Positions 31,559 to 41,195 of a stretch of 64,000 nucleotides of DNA are shown in pieces. The notes beneath the pieces were generated by a model that searched no databases, was not told the origin of the DNA, and was given only the letters and a program-made list of their open reading frames with translations. Numbering within the stretch: the first letter of the stretch is position 1; each line of letters begins with the position of its first letter. A program made the position numbers and the translations under genes. Origin of the DNA: MnTg04 sp964568075 (lineage in GTDB: Bacteria; Pseudomonadota; Gammaproteobacteria; Steroidobacterales; MnTg04); assembly GCA_964568075.1 (NCBI GenBank), contig CAZMOM010000014.1, forward strand, positions 15,815-79,814. Direction: 5' to 3'.

Positions 31559-32488
31559 ATGAGAACGGTACGTATTGCCACGCGAAAAAGCCGTTTAGCT
31601 CTGTGGCAGGCCGAATACGTTGCCGACGCCATCATCCGGCATTGCCCGAATCTCAATATCGAACTGCTGCCGATGACAACAAAGGGAGACGAGATTCTCG
31701 ATCGGTCGCTGGCGAAAATCGGTGGCAAAGGCCTGTTTGTCAAGGAGTTGGAACACGCGATTCTGACAGGCGAAGCCGATCTCGCTGTGCATTCGATGAA
31801 AGACATGCCGGCCGAAATGCCGGACGGACTCAGCATCGTTTCTGTGATGCAGCGCGAGGACCCTCGTGATGCATTGGTTAGTGAGCGAGTAGACAATATC
31901 AGCCGTTTGCCCGAGGGCGCCAGCGTAGGCACTTCGAGTCTGAGACGTCAAAGCCAGCTCCTGCATTTGCGCCCTGACCTGGACATCCGCCCGTTGCGAG
32001 GCAACGTCGAAACCCGCCTGAAACGAATCAAAGAGGGAAAATTCCAGGCAATCATCCTTGCGACCGCTGGGCTTAATCGCCTGGGGCTGGCACACCGCAT
32101 CTCGGCACACATTGATCCCGCAGAGATGTTACCTGCCGTGGGTCAGGGCGCCATCGGCATACAATGCCGCCTGGACGACCGTGAACTCATCGAAAACCTG
32201 GCTGCGCTCAATCACCCCGCCACGAAATCACAGGTGGACGCCGAACGGGGATTTAGCCGGCAACTCGGAGGCAGCTGTCAGTCACCGATCGCGGGCCACG
32301 CGGTTCTCGACGGCGATAATCTCGTTCTGACCGGGCGGGTTGCCATGCCCGATGGCAGCCTGATTATCGAAGGTCGTAAATCCGGCAAAATAGATGATGC
32401 GCCCCGTATTGGTTTTGAGCTTGCGCAAGAGCTGTTGAAACAGGGAGCGGACGAGATACTGGAACAACTCGCAGGCGCATTGTTGTGA
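31559..32488 (+). CDS. hemC: Hydroxymethylbilane synthase (porphobilinogen deaminase)
   Basis: Polymerises four porphobilinogens into hydroxymethylbilane. 309 residues: RIATRKSRLALWQAEYV, KGDEILD, HSMKDMPAEMP, GTSSLRRQSQL and GNVETRL. The dipyrromethane cofactor Cys is in LGGSCQSPIAGHA. GTGA overlap with hemD. Confidence 0.97.
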   Translation: MRTVRIATRKSRLALWQAEYVADAIIRHCPNLNIELLPMTTKGDEILDRSLAKIGGKGLFVKELEHAILTGEADLAVHSMKDMPAEMPDGLSIVSVMQREDPRDALVSERVDNISRLPEGASVGTSSLRRQSQLLHLRPDLDIRPLRGNVETRLKRIKEGKFQAIILATAGLNRLGLAHRISAHIDPAEMLPAVGQGAIGIQCRLDDRELIENLAALNHPATKSQVDAERGFSRQLGGSCQSPIAGHAVLDGDNLVLTGRVAMPDGSLIIEGRKSGKIDDAPRIGFELAQELLKQGADEILEQLAGALL

Positions 32489-33279
32489 CTGTACTGAACG
32501 GAGCTGGAGTACTGATTACGCGGCCGGTACATCAGTCGGGCGAGCTTGCCAGGCTGGTAGAAAAAGCCGGTGGGATACCGGTGCTGTTCCCCGTTATTGA
32601 GATCAAGCCGGCCGACAGCGCGGCCCGGTTATTATCAAGATTCCACGCGCTTTCCAAACCGGATCTGGCGATCGTCATTTCGAGTAACGCGGCCAATTAT
32701 GGAGCGCCGTTGCTGACTGAGTTAAATGAACAAGACATATCACTGGCCGCCATTGGCCCAACCACTGCGAAAACGATGGCGCATCTTGGTTTTGCGCCCC
32801 AAATAGTACCGGCCGGCGGTTTCAACAGCGAAGCGCTGCTTGCAGAGGAGTCGTTTCGCGAACTGGATAACAGGAAAGTTTTGATCCTGCGTGGCCAGAA
32901 TGGTCGCGAACTACTGGGCGACAGTCTGAAACAAAGAGGGGCGACGGTGAATTATCTTGCAGTCTATCGTCGCGTGTTACCCCAGCCGAAATCTGGCGAA
33001 GTAGAGAGAATCGAATCGATGTGGGCCGAAGGTGGAATACAATTTGTCGTCGCCAACAGCGTCGAAACCCTGGATAACCTGGCGGGCCTTCTGAGTCCGG
33101 ACGGTCAGCGACTGCTGCGCGCGAGCCGAATCGTTACCATCAGCGAGCGCGTGGTGCGCAAGGCGAACCAGATTGGGATTGCAAAACCCGCACTGGTCAC
33201 GCACGAGCCCAATGACCAGGCCGTCCTCAACGCGATGACTGCCTGCGCCGGGAGTGGAACGGGAGTAGAGGTAGACTAG
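32485..33279 (+). CDS. hemD: Uroporphyrinogen-III synthase
   Basis: 264 residues, low-conservation family recognised by GAGVLITRPVHQSGELARLV, FPVIEI, AIGPTTAKTM, VLILRGQNGRELLGDSL and the terminal SERVVRKANQIG. Cyclises hydroxymethylbilane with D-ring inversion. GTG start overlaps the hemC stop. Position between hemC and hemX confirms the call. Confidence 0.94.
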   Translation: MTVLNGAGVLITRPVHQSGELARLVEKAGGIPVLFPVIEIKPADSAARLLSRFHALSKPDLAIVISSNAANYGAPLLTELNEQDISLAAIGPTTAKTMAHLGFAPQIVPAGGFNSEALLAEESFRELDNRKVLILRGQNGRELLGDSLKQRGATVNYLAVYRRVLPQPKSGEVERIESMWAEGGIQFVVANSVETLDNLAGLLSPDGQRLLRASRIVTISERVVRKANQIGIAKPALVTHEPNDQAVLNAMTACAGSGTGVEVD

Positions 33280-33414
33280 GATACCGATCTGATTGTTGAA
33301 AAAATCGATAGGTTAGTTTTTTGTCTTTTGCACCGTCGGGGGCAACCCAAACTCTGGCGTTGACTGACAGGCGAAAAAACATAAAGTTCTCATCATGCTA
33401 TTGGTGCGTTGCCC

Positions 33415-34533
33415 ATGACTGAATCCCCGGAAAAAAAAGCGAAGAAATCCGAGATGCCTGCCGCAACAGCAAATTCAAACCTTCCACCCCGATCGGGCAG
33501 AGGCCGCGTGGCCTGGGTGATCGTTTTTCTTGTTGTTTTTGCGGCGATTGGCGCAGCGGGCTCGGCCTACCTTTATCAATTGCTGAACGTAACGAAAGAG
33601 CAGGCCGATGAGTCCGGCGCCGCATTCACCGCCACCAGGTCAGACCTAAGCGCGCTGCAAAAATCGCTAAACGACCTGCGCGACCTTTTACCTGAAATCG
33701 TCAAGGAGCAGCAAGCCGCCGATGCTCAGCTGCAAAAAACAGTAGACGTTCTGAATGACGGCCTGCGGCAGATGAATACCACAGTAATAGCACTGCAGGA
33801 GAAACTGGCCGCCATGGGCGGCACCGCAGAAACCGCGCAAAGAAACTGGGTTCAGGCGGAGGTCGTTTACCTGCTCCGCATCGCCAATCAACGTCTCGAC
33901 CTGGCAGGAGACCGGGACGGAGCAGTTGTCGCATTGCAGACGGCCGATCAGCGACTGTATGACCTGGGCGTCCCGGCATTCACGCCGGTCCGCACGAAAA
34001 TCGCTGATGAGATTCAGTCCTTGAACATCGTTGTTATTGCCGATATTCCAGGAGCATCATTGCGCCTGGCGGATTTCGCGACCGCCGTGGCGCAGTTGCC
34101 CTTAAAAGGCCCGGCAAGGGTTCGAACAGAAAAGGAAGGTGAGGAGATCGGCGAAGGCTGGAGCTTCGGGCGCGCGGTTGACCGGGTGAAAAGGGCTTTC
34201 AGTGGTCTGGTCAAGATCAGTCAGAATGACGAGGAAATCATACCGGTACTCGCCCCCGAGGAGAAATTTTTTCTGCGCCGGAACCTGGAATTGCAAATTG
34301 AAATGGCACGACTGTCGGCGATCCGCAGAGATCAGGCCACCTATTCGCGGAGTCTCGACAGCGCCGCCCAATGGCTGAACCGGTATTTCGACAGCGAGGA
34401 CGCTGAGGTCGAGCGCATACGATCCGGGATCAAGGAATTGGCGACTCTCATCCTGTCTCCCGATCTGCCCGATATCAACAGCTCACTCATTTTGATGCAA
34501 AGCGTCATCAGTGGCCCGGGAGAAAGGCTGTGA
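33415..34533 (+). CDS. hemX: HemX-like membrane protein (uroporphyrinogen-III C-methyltransferase family annotation)
   Basis: 372 residues with one N-terminal membrane helix (VAWVIVFLVVFAAIGAAGSAYL) after a lysine-rich cytoplasmic tail, then a long coiled coil (LSALQKSLNDLRDLLPEIVK) and the HemX segment NWVQAEVVYLLRIANQRLDL. Despite some database names it lacks methyltransferase motifs; its role near haem synthesis is unclear. ATG at 33415 preferred over a TTG six bases earlier. Overlaps hemY by GTGA. Confidence 0.88.
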   Translation: MTESPEKKAKKSEMPAATANSNLPPRSGRGRVAWVIVFLVVFAAIGAAGSAYLYQLLNVTKEQADESGAAFTATRSDLSALQKSLNDLRDLLPEIVKEQQAADAQLQKTVDVLNDGLRQMNTTVIALQEKLAAMGGTAETAQRNWVQAEVVYLLRIANQRLDLAGDRDGAVVALQTADQRLYDLGVPAFTPVRTKIADEIQSLNIVVIADIPGASLRLADFATAVAQLPLKGPARVRTEKEGEEIGEGWSFGRAVDRVKRAFSGLVKISQNDEEIIPVLAPEEKFFLRRNLELQIEMARLSAIRRDQATYSRSLDSAAQWLNRYFDSEDAEVERIRSGIKELATLILSPDLPDINSSLILMQSVISGPGERL

Positions 34534-35726
34534 AAATCAGCGTGCTGCTCCTGCTATCCTTGGCGGGGGGTGCATTGATCGCGCAATTGTTGTTGCGGGA
34601 CACAGGATATGTACTGATTAATTTTCAGGGATACCTGGTCGAGCTTTCTGTACCGCTCACCGTTTTTCTGCTGGCCCTGGCCTATATCCTGGTCCGGCTG
34701 CTGGTTCGCGCGGTCCGTGCACCTCGCAAACTGGGTGAGGCGGCCGGACGTATCGGCCAGCGCCGCGCGAGCAGGAATTTCACCCGGGGACTGATCGAGA
34801 TAGCAGAAGGCAACTGGGCTCGGGCCGAGCGCATGCTGACTCGCGGTATTCGCAACAGTGAAACGCCCCTGTTGAATTACCTGGCGGCGGCCCGTGCTGC
34901 TCAAAACCAGGGGGCGTACAAACGGCGCGATCGCTGGTTGGAGATGGCGAGGGAACAATCACCAGACACCGCGAACGCCGTGCTACTGACGCAGGCCGAA
35001 TTGCAGATCGACCACAGGCAATACCAGGATGCGCGAAACACGTTGGCGAAACTGCGCGGCGCTCAGGCCAGCGAATTACATGCGCTTGCCCTGAAGTCAC
35101 GCATATATCGGAAAACTTCGGACTGGGAGAGTCTGAAATCGCTGTTGCCGATGTTGCGCAAACTCCGAAAAAAGAGCGCGGCCGATGACAACCTGGAGCG
35201 AGATATTTTCGCCGTCCTGATGGAGCAGGCACGAGCCAACAAGGACGGCGAAGCGCTGGACGGTTTTTGGAAGCAGATACCCGCGGCCCTGAGATCGGAG
35301 CTGCTTATTCTCCGGCCTTATTTTGGTGGTCTGATTGCAGCGGGTCGTCATGGTCTTGAGCCGCGACTGCGGAAAGCGGTACGGGTAAGTTGGGATGCAG
35401 AATTGATTGACCATTACGGCCAGCTTGAGACAAAGGCCGCGACGCTGATCGTCAGGGTCGAAGGGTGGCTCACCGAGCGCAGCGAGGATCCATGCCTGTT
35501 GAGGACCGCCGGGCGTTTGTGTATGAAGGAAAAACTCTGGGGCAAGGCGCGAAGCTACCTCGAAACGAGTATAGGGATTCGGCCGAATCCGGTGACCTAT
35601 CAGTTGTATGGCCAATTACTTGAGCGGCTGGGTGAATCGGTTGCGGCGGCCGACGCCTTTCGCCTGGGACTAAACCTGGTTAGCCCGGCGGACCTGCCGG
35701 CACTCGAGAACCTGTCTCAATCGTAA
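34530..35726 (+). CDS. hemY: HemY-type TPR inner-membrane protein
   Basis: 398 residues, two N-terminal membrane helices (SVLLLLSLAGGALIAQLLL, LTVFLLALAYILVRLLVRAV), then TPR-like helices (ARAERMLTRGIRNSETPLLN, then YLAAARAAQNQG). It is the gammaproteobacterial HemY of the hemCDXY operon, not the protoporphyrinogen oxidase of the same name. Last gene of the cluster. Confidence 0.9.
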   Translation: MKISVLLLLSLAGGALIAQLLLRDTGYVLINFQGYLVELSVPLTVFLLALAYILVRLLVRAVRAPRKLGEAAGRIGQRRASRNFTRGLIEIAEGNWARAERMLTRGIRNSETPLLNYLAAARAAQNQGAYKRRDRWLEMAREQSPDTANAVLLTQAELQIDHRQYQDARNTLAKLRGAQASELHALALKSRIYRKTSDWESLKSLLPMLRKLRKKSAADDNLERDIFAVLMEQARANKDGEALDGFWKQIPAALRSELLILRPYFGGLIAAGRHGLEPRLRKAVRVSWDAELIDHYGQLETKAATLIVRVEGWLTERSEDPCLLRTAGRLCMKEKLWGKARSYLETSIGIRPNPVTYQLYGQLLERLGESVAAADAFRLGLNLVSPADLPALENLSQS

Positions 35727-35824
35727 TCGACAACCAACGGATGAATCTGAGCGCGGACTGGCCTGGCTAGCCATTTTTTTCCGCTTTTTCGAGCATCCAT
35801 CCGGCGATCGAATTACGGACAGAG

Positions 35825-36463
35825 TCAGGGTCGGCTGCGTCTGCTATCCAGCCATGAAGTGATCGAGCCCCATTGTGCCCAATCCGGCCAGGCCAGGTAT
35901 TCCGGTAATTCAAAAATACCCATGCCACGCGTGTAGGCACGCACGTAATTTTGCGCCTCACGCAACTTACCGATGTAAGGCAACTTGAGTTTGCGCAGGT
36001 AGTCTTCCAGATCCCCGAAAATCAGCGTGTTTTCCTTGACTCGGTTGGCAACCACGCCGATCCGGACCTCCCTCCTCTCCACTTTGCTGACCTGCCTGAG
36101 CTCATCGACAAACCGGTGCGTGGCCTTGATATCAATGCTTGAGGGCAGAACCGGTACGATGATGGTCTCGGCCCGGCGGATCAGATCACTCAGTTCCCGG
36201 CCATGAGTGCGTGCGGGTGCATCCATGACCACGACATCTGCGTTTCTGGGCACCTGGCGCAATCCACCGTCAAAGGCAGCCACCCCAACGATCGAGTCGA
36301 GATAGTCCGGACGCTGATCCAGCCAGTCCAGGCAGGAACATTGTCGATCGTAATCGGCGAGGACCACGACCTGTTCCTGATCGGCGTAATAGGTGGCGAT
36401 ATTGGTAGCCAGCGTGCTTTTCCCGCAGCCGCCCTTCGCGTTCATCACCATGATGTGTCTCAT
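35825..36463 (-). CDS. Orphan ParA/MinD-family ATPase
   Basis: 212 residues with the deviant Walker A KGGCGKSTLATNIA, Walker A' VVLADYDRQCS and Walker B VVVMDAPA. ParA-type ATPases position DNA or protein cargo; no parB, minE or cargo gene adjoins. The C-terminus (LPEYLAWPDWAQWGSITSWL) is Trp-rich. It lies between hemY and ubiD, convergent with hemY. Target unknown. Confidence 0.88.
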   Translation of the reverse strand: MRHIMVMNAKGGCGKSTLATNIATYYADQEQVVVLADYDRQCSCLDWLDQRPDYLDSIVGVAAFDGGLRQVPRNADVVVMDAPARTHGRELSDLIRRAETIIVPVLPSSIDIKATHRFVDELRQVSKVERREVRIGVVANRVKENTLIFGDLEDYLRKLKLPYIGKLREAQNYVRAYTRGMGIFELPEYLAWPDWAQWGSITSWLDSRRSRP

Positions 36464-36547
36464 GCCCCTTCCCTTCTTGGTTTTTTTGTGTGGTGTTATG
36501 TCAAGTTTGCCCCAGCAGGCGTTGCGCTGGCAAACCCGACACGGCCT

Positions 36548-38020
36548 CTATTGCCCTGCGATTCCGAGCCGATCCCAAATGTCATCGATTCTTTTTGTAA
36601 CCTCGGGACTCATGCTGATCTTTCTTCCCCAGCCTCGTTGCGTCTCCGCCGGCCACTTATCGGTAGCATCAATACCCATTTTTGAACCCAGCCCTGATAC
36701 CGGCGAAGCAAAGTCGAGGTAGTCGATCGGCGTGTTTTCTATTATGACCGTATCCCTGGCCGGATCTACCCGCGTGGTAATCGCCCAGATCACGTCCTCC
36801 CAGTTGCGCACATCGATGTCATCGTCAGTGACAATGACGAACTTGGTGTACATGAACTGCCTCAGATAAGACCAGACACCCATCATGATGCGCCTGGCGT
36901 GGCCGGCATATTGTTTCTTGATGCTGACGACGGCCATCCGGTATGAGCACCCTTCGGGCGGTAGGTAGAAATCCTGAATTTCCGGAAACTGCTTCTGGAT
37001 CAGGGGCACGAATACTTCGTTTAGCGCGACCCCCAAAATTGCCGGTTCATCCGGTGGCCGACCGGTATAGGTGCTGTGGTAAATCGGATTTTCTCGCATC
37101 GTGATGCGCTCGATCGTCACCACCGGAAACTCTTCAACTTCGTTGTAATAACCGGTGTGATCGCCAAACGGCCCCTCTGGCGCCTCATCGTCCGGATAGA
37201 TGTAACCCTCGAGAATTATCTCCGCCGTGGCCGGGACGTCGAGATCGGCATGCATGCAGCTCGCCACGCGTGTTCGTTTGCCCCGCAGCAATCCAGCAAA
37301 GGCATATTCCGACAGGGCGTCCGGGACAGGCGTCACCGCGGCCAGCGTAGTCGCTGGATCCGCTCCCAGTGCAACTGCAACCGGAAAGGGCTCGCCTGGA
37401 TTCTTTTGCTGCCAGTCACGAAAATCAAGCGCACCGCCACGATGCGCCAGCCAACGCATAATAACCCGGTTGCGGCCGATGACCTGCTGTCGATAAATAC
37501 CCAGATTCAGGCGTGTCTTTTCCGGACCACGCGTAATTGTCAGTCCCCAGGTAATCAGCGGACCGGCGTCGCCCGGCCAGCAGGTCTGGATCGGCAAGCT
37601 GCTCAGATCAACATCTTCGCCCTCGATAACGATCTGCTGGCAAATTGGCTTGCGCTCCCGGCGCGGCGCCATTTTCAGCACCTGACCGTAGATCGGGAGC
37701 TTTTCCCACGCATCTTTCATGCCATCGGGTGGCGCGGGTTCTTTCAGGTCGCCAAGCAAAATTCCGACCTCCCGCAACGATTCTGTGCCTTCCTTTCCCA
37801 TCCCGAGAGCCACGCGCCTGGCGGTTCCAAACAAATTGCCGAGGACCGGCATCGAAGACCCTTTCGGATTTTCGAACAATAGCGCGGGTCCGCCGACGCG
37901 CAGCGTGCGATCGCAAATCTCGGTGATCTCCAGGCAGGGATCCACCGCCTCCCTGATTCGCACCAGTTCTCCCATCGCTTCGAGCTTGTCGATAAAGTCC
38001 CTCAGATCCTGATACTGCAT
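36548..38020 (-). CDS. ubiD: 4-hydroxy-3-polyprenylbenzoate decarboxylase
   Basis: 490-residue UbiD using prenylated FMN to decarboxylate the ubiquinone precursor. Recognised by LRVGGPALLFENPKG, NLGIYRQQVIGRNRVIMRWL, HRGGALDFRDW, EGPFGDHTGYY and SKMGIDATDKWPAETQRGWG. The flavin prenyltransferase ubiX is not in the window. Divergent from dapF. Confidence 0.96.
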   Translation of the reverse strand: MQYQDLRDFIDKLEAMGELVRIREAVDPCLEITEICDRTLRVGGPALLFENPKGSSMPVLGNLFGTARRVALGMGKEGTESLREVGILLGDLKEPAPPDGMKDAWEKLPIYGQVLKMAPRRERKPICQQIVIEGEDVDLSSLPIQTCWPGDAGPLITWGLTITRGPEKTRLNLGIYRQQVIGRNRVIMRWLAHRGGALDFRDWQQKNPGEPFPVAVALGADPATTLAAVTPVPDALSEYAFAGLLRGKRTRVASCMHADLDVPATAEIILEGYIYPDDEAPEGPFGDHTGYYNEVEEFPVVTIERITMRENPIYHSTYTGRPPDEPAILGVALNEVFVPLIQKQFPEIQDFYLPPEGCSYRMAVVSIKKQYAGHARRIMMGVWSYLRQFMYTKFVIVTDDDIDVRNWEDVIWAITTRVDPARDTVIIENTPIDYLDFASPVSGLGSKMGIDATDKWPAETQRGWGRKISMSPEVTKRIDDIWDRLGIAGQ

Positions 38021-38125
38021 GCGCTGGCCGCCGTGTGAAATGAGGCACCACTATAAACACGCCGGAGGCGATTTCAAACGTCCCTTTGCCCTTGCACCCC
38101 GGCGAAGAGTCTGTACTCTTGGCCT

Positions 38126-38956
38126 ATGCAGCTGCATTTCATCAAGATGCATGGCGTTGGCAACGACTTCGTCATTTTCGAACCGCAGGCAGGGCAATCC
38201 GTACCGGAATCTGAAACTCTGAGAGAACTGGCGAATCGACGTACCGGGATCGGCTTCGATCAGGTCCTGATCCTCGAGCCACCGCGACAGGAAGGCAGCG
38301 ATATTTTTTATCGAATCTTTAATGCCGATGGGGTCGAAGTTGAGCAGTGCGGTAACGGCGCTCGATGCATCGCAAGACTGTTATTTGAAAGACATGGGAA
38401 GAAAAATGCGGAGCTGGCGATGGATAGCCCGGGTGGCCGGGTAAGAGCGCGCGTACTGGAAGACGGCCAGGTTTCGGTCAATATGGGCATGCCCGTTTTT
38501 GACCCGGCAAGCCTGCCTTTCAATGTCAGCAGCGAAGCGCATGTGTACCCACTGGAAGTTGCCGGCAGCGCTTTAGAGATAGGCGCTGTCTCCATTGGCA
38601 ACGCTCACGCCGTGGTGACAGTTGCATCGGTAGACACGGCCCCGGTCGATCGGATCGGCCCTGCTTTGGAGAATCATCCGGCTTTCCCGCGCAGGACCAA
38701 TGTCGGTTTCATGGAGATCATTGATCCAGGCCACATTCGTTTGCGCGTCCATGAGCGAGGAACCGGCGAAACCCGCGCCTGTGGAACTGGCGCCTGTGCG
38801 GCGGTCGCCGTCGGCAGAAAACACGGCAAACTGGACGATTCCGTCATGGTGGAGCTACCCGGCGGCGAATTACAGGTAAACTGGGCGGGACCCGGCGAAT
38901 CCATCTGGCTCACCGGTCCGGCAACCAAAGTCTATGAGGGAACATTGGAATTATGA
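38126..38956 (+). CDS. dapF: Diaminopimelate epimerase
   Basis: 276 residues; interconverts LL- and meso-diaminopimelate for lysine and peptidoglycan. The two catalytic cysteines are in VEQCGNGARC and RACGTGACAAV; MHGVGNDFVIFE opens the protein. First of dapF-DUF484-xerC, overlapping the next start (ATGA). Confidence 0.97.
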   Translation: MQLHFIKMHGVGNDFVIFEPQAGQSVPESETLRELANRRTGIGFDQVLILEPPRQEGSDIFYRIFNADGVEVEQCGNGARCIARLLFERHGKKNAELAMDSPGGRVRARVLEDGQVSVNMGMPVFDPASLPFNVSSEAHVYPLEVAGSALEIGAVSIGNAHAVVTVASVDTAPVDRIGPALENHPAFPRRTNVGFMEIIDPGHIRLRVHERGTGETRACGTGACAAVAVGRKHGKLDDSVMVELPGGELQVNWAGPGESIWLTGPATKVYEGTLEL

Positions 38957-39669
38957 GAAGTCGGGGTATTCAGCGACGCAAGGATAAAGCCACCAGCGGT
39001 ATTTCGGATGAAGCGGTCGCACATTTTCTGGAAGGCCATCCGGAATTTTTTGAACGACACGCATTGCTGCTGAGCAAACTGCACTTGCCGCACCAGACAG
39101 GAAGCAGCGCAGTATCTCTCGTCGAGCGCCAGATCGGAATACTGCGGCAACGAAACCGCAAGCTGGAAAACCAACTCAGGGAGTTGATGGAGGTAGGCCG
39201 GCACAACGATGACCTGTCCGGCAAGATCCACCAGCTTTGCCGGCGGCTAATCCATGCTACCGATTTCGGCCAGACCGTTGACCTGATTGAAGCGACATTG
39301 CGACAGGATTTCAATGGCGACGAAATCGTCATCGTATTGTTCAGAGATAGTTTGACCGACAAGGAAGAGTACCCGGATATGCGGTTTTTGCATTGGACGA
39401 CATCAGATGCGAACGAAATGAAACCATTTGCTACTTTTCTGAAAAATGCGGCGCCCCGCTGTGGACAAATTCGCGATGCCCAGCGAGATTACCTGTTTGG
39501 AACGGAGACCAATGAAATTGGCTCGGTCGCTATGATGCCGCTGGGGCCCGGGTCGGAGATCGGCATGCTTGCTATTGGCAGCGCGGATGAACAACGTTTT
39601 CATCCGGCGATGAGTACGGACTTCCTGGCACGAATAGGAGACCTGGTAAGCGCGGCGCTTACCCGCTAG
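38953..39669 (+). CDS. DUF484 (GAF-like) protein
   Basis: 238 residues: a helical start (VAHFLEGHPEFFERHALLLS, then VERQIGILRQRNRKLENQLR) and a GAF-like C-terminal half (IGSVAMMPLGPGSEIGMLAI). Always found between dapF and xerC in gammaproteobacteria; role undefined. Start overlaps dapF stop. Confidence 0.92.
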   Translation: MRSRGIQRRKDKATSGISDEAVAHFLEGHPEFFERHALLLSKLHLPHQTGSSAVSLVERQIGILRQRNRKLENQLRELMEVGRHNDDLSGKIHQLCRRLIHATDFGQTVDLIEATLRQDFNGDEIVIVLFRDSLTDKEEYPDMRFLHWTTSDANEMKPFATFLKNAAPRCGQIRDAQRDYLFGTETNEIGSVAMMPLGPGSEIGMLAIGSADEQRFHPAMSTDFLARIGDLVSAALTR

Positions 39670-39672
39670 GCG

Positions 39673-40575
39673 ATGAACGAGTCAGCCCGCCGGTGGCTGG
39701 ATCAATACCTTGACCACCTGCGTTTGGAGCGCAGACTCTCACCTCACACCTCTAGCAACTATGGTCGTGACCTGTGGTCGCTGTTCGATTTTTGTCAGCA
39801 ACACGATATTCAGGACTGGAGCGCCGTCGACGTTCACCTGGTCAGGCAGTTCGCCGCGACTTGTCACCGCAAAGGGCTGTCGCCACGCAGCATCCAAAGA
39901 CGCCTCTCATCTGTTCGCGGGCTTTATCATTACCTGATTCGCGAAGGGCTGGCCACGTTCAACCCTGCGCTCGATGTCAAAGCGCCGAAAGCGGCGAAAA
40001 GACTACCGGAGACCCTGGATGCCGACAGCATGGCGCGATTACTGGACATTCCAACCGTGACGACGGAGGCTGTTCGAGACAAGGCCATTCTTGAGCTGCT
40101 TTATTCTTCCGGATTGCGTCTTCAGGAACTCACCGGGTTAAACCTCAGCGAACTCGATCTGCACGATGCCACCGTACGGGTACTTGGCAAGGGAAATAAG
40201 ACCCGCATTCTACCGGTTGGCCGGTATGCGATCGAGGCGCTCTCGGCGTGGCTGAAATGTCGAGGTCAATTGGCAAGACGCGACGAGACGGCGGTATTTG
40301 TTGGCCGGCGCGGCCGCCGCATCAGCCCGCGCGTTGTGCAGTCGCGGGTCAAACACTGGGCGAGGCATCAGGGCATTCCCAACCGCGTCTATCCACATTT
40401 GTTTCGCCACAGCTTCGCCACCCACATACTCGAGTCCAGCGGCGATCTCCGCGGCGTTCAGGAGTTATTGGGACACGCTGATATCAGTACAACCCAAATT
40501 TATACGCATCTTGATTTTCAGCATCTGGCCCGCATATACGACAAGGCCCACCCCCGGGCCCGAAAAAAAGCCTGA
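39673..40575 (+). CDS. xerC: Tyrosine recombinase XerC
   Basis: 300 residues; with XerD resolves chromosome dimers at dif. SAM-like N-terminal domain (YLDHLRLERRLSPHTSSNYG) and a full catalytic set: Arg in SSGLRLQELTG, Lys in LGKGNKTR, HLFRHSFATH, GHADISTTQ and Tyr in QIYTHLD. Core gene by position; unrelated to the short recombinase of the comM element. Confidence 0.96.
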   Translation: MNESARRWLDQYLDHLRLERRLSPHTSSNYGRDLWSLFDFCQQHDIQDWSAVDVHLVRQFAATCHRKGLSPRSIQRRLSSVRGLYHYLIREGLATFNPALDVKAPKAAKRLPETLDADSMARLLDIPTVTTEAVRDKAILELLYSSGLRLQELTGLNLSELDLHDATVRVLGKGNKTRILPVGRYAIEALSAWLKCRGQLARRDETAVFVGRRGRRISPRVVQSRVKHWARHQGIPNRVYPHLFRHSFATHILESSGDLRGVQELLGHADISTTQIYTHLDFQHLARIYDKAHPRARKKA

Positions 40576-40631
40576 CTGGAACGGGCAATTGGTGATCCGC
40601 TCGCGGGTGCCTGCATAAAAAGGACAACCAC

Positions 40632-41171
40632 ATGGAACAATTCCGTGGAACCACTGTACTCAGCGTCCGCCGCAATGGCCGTGTGGTCATGGGCGGTGAC
40701 GGCCAGGTCTCGATGGGGAATACGATTATGAAAGCCAATGCCCGCAAGGTACGCCGTCTTTATGACGACAAGATTCTGGCGGGCTTCGCCGGCGGAACCG
40801 CCGACGCATTTACCTTGTTTGAGCGGTTCGAGGGCAAGCTTCAGCAGTACGGCGACCTGACTCGGGCGGCGATCGAGCTGGCCAAGGACTGGCGAACGGA
40901 CCGCATGCTCAGGCGTCTGGAGGCCCTGCTATGCGTTGCCGATATCGAGCAGTCATTTATAATCTCCGGCAATGGCGATGTTATCGAGCCGGAAGACCAG
41001 CTGATGGCGATCGGTTCGGGCGGTGCGTTTGCCCAGGCTGCGGCCCGCGCCTTACTAGATAACACCGATATGGAGGCGCCCGATATCGTGCGCGCCGCGC
41101 TGAATATTGCGGGCGACATCTGTGTTTTTACCAATCAGAATCTCGTCATTGACGAGCTAGTCGCCGGCTAG
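40632..41171 (+). CDS. hslV: HslV protease subunit
   Basis: 179-residue proteasome-like peptidase of the HslUV complex. The N-terminal nucleophile Thr follows a short propeptide in FRGTTVLSVRRNGRVVMGGD; the pair TT and Lys in MKANARKVRRLY are conserved. SD AAAGGAC. hslU follows 24 bp later, so both are one operon. Confidence 0.97.
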   Translation: MEQFRGTTVLSVRRNGRVVMGGDGQVSMGNTIMKANARKVRRLYDDKILAGFAGGTADAFTLFERFEGKLQQYGDLTRAAIELAKDWRTDRMLRRLEALLCVADIEQSFIISGNGDVIEPEDQLMAIGSGGAFAQAAARALLDNTDMEAPDIVRAALNIAGDICVFTNQNLVIDELVAG

Positions 41172-41195
41172 ATCGAATTTACTGCAGGAAGCCGT

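Noticed and set aside
35767..35961. 64-codon minus-strand frame
   Set aside because: It overlaps the ParA gene end out of frame and has no start signal or homology.
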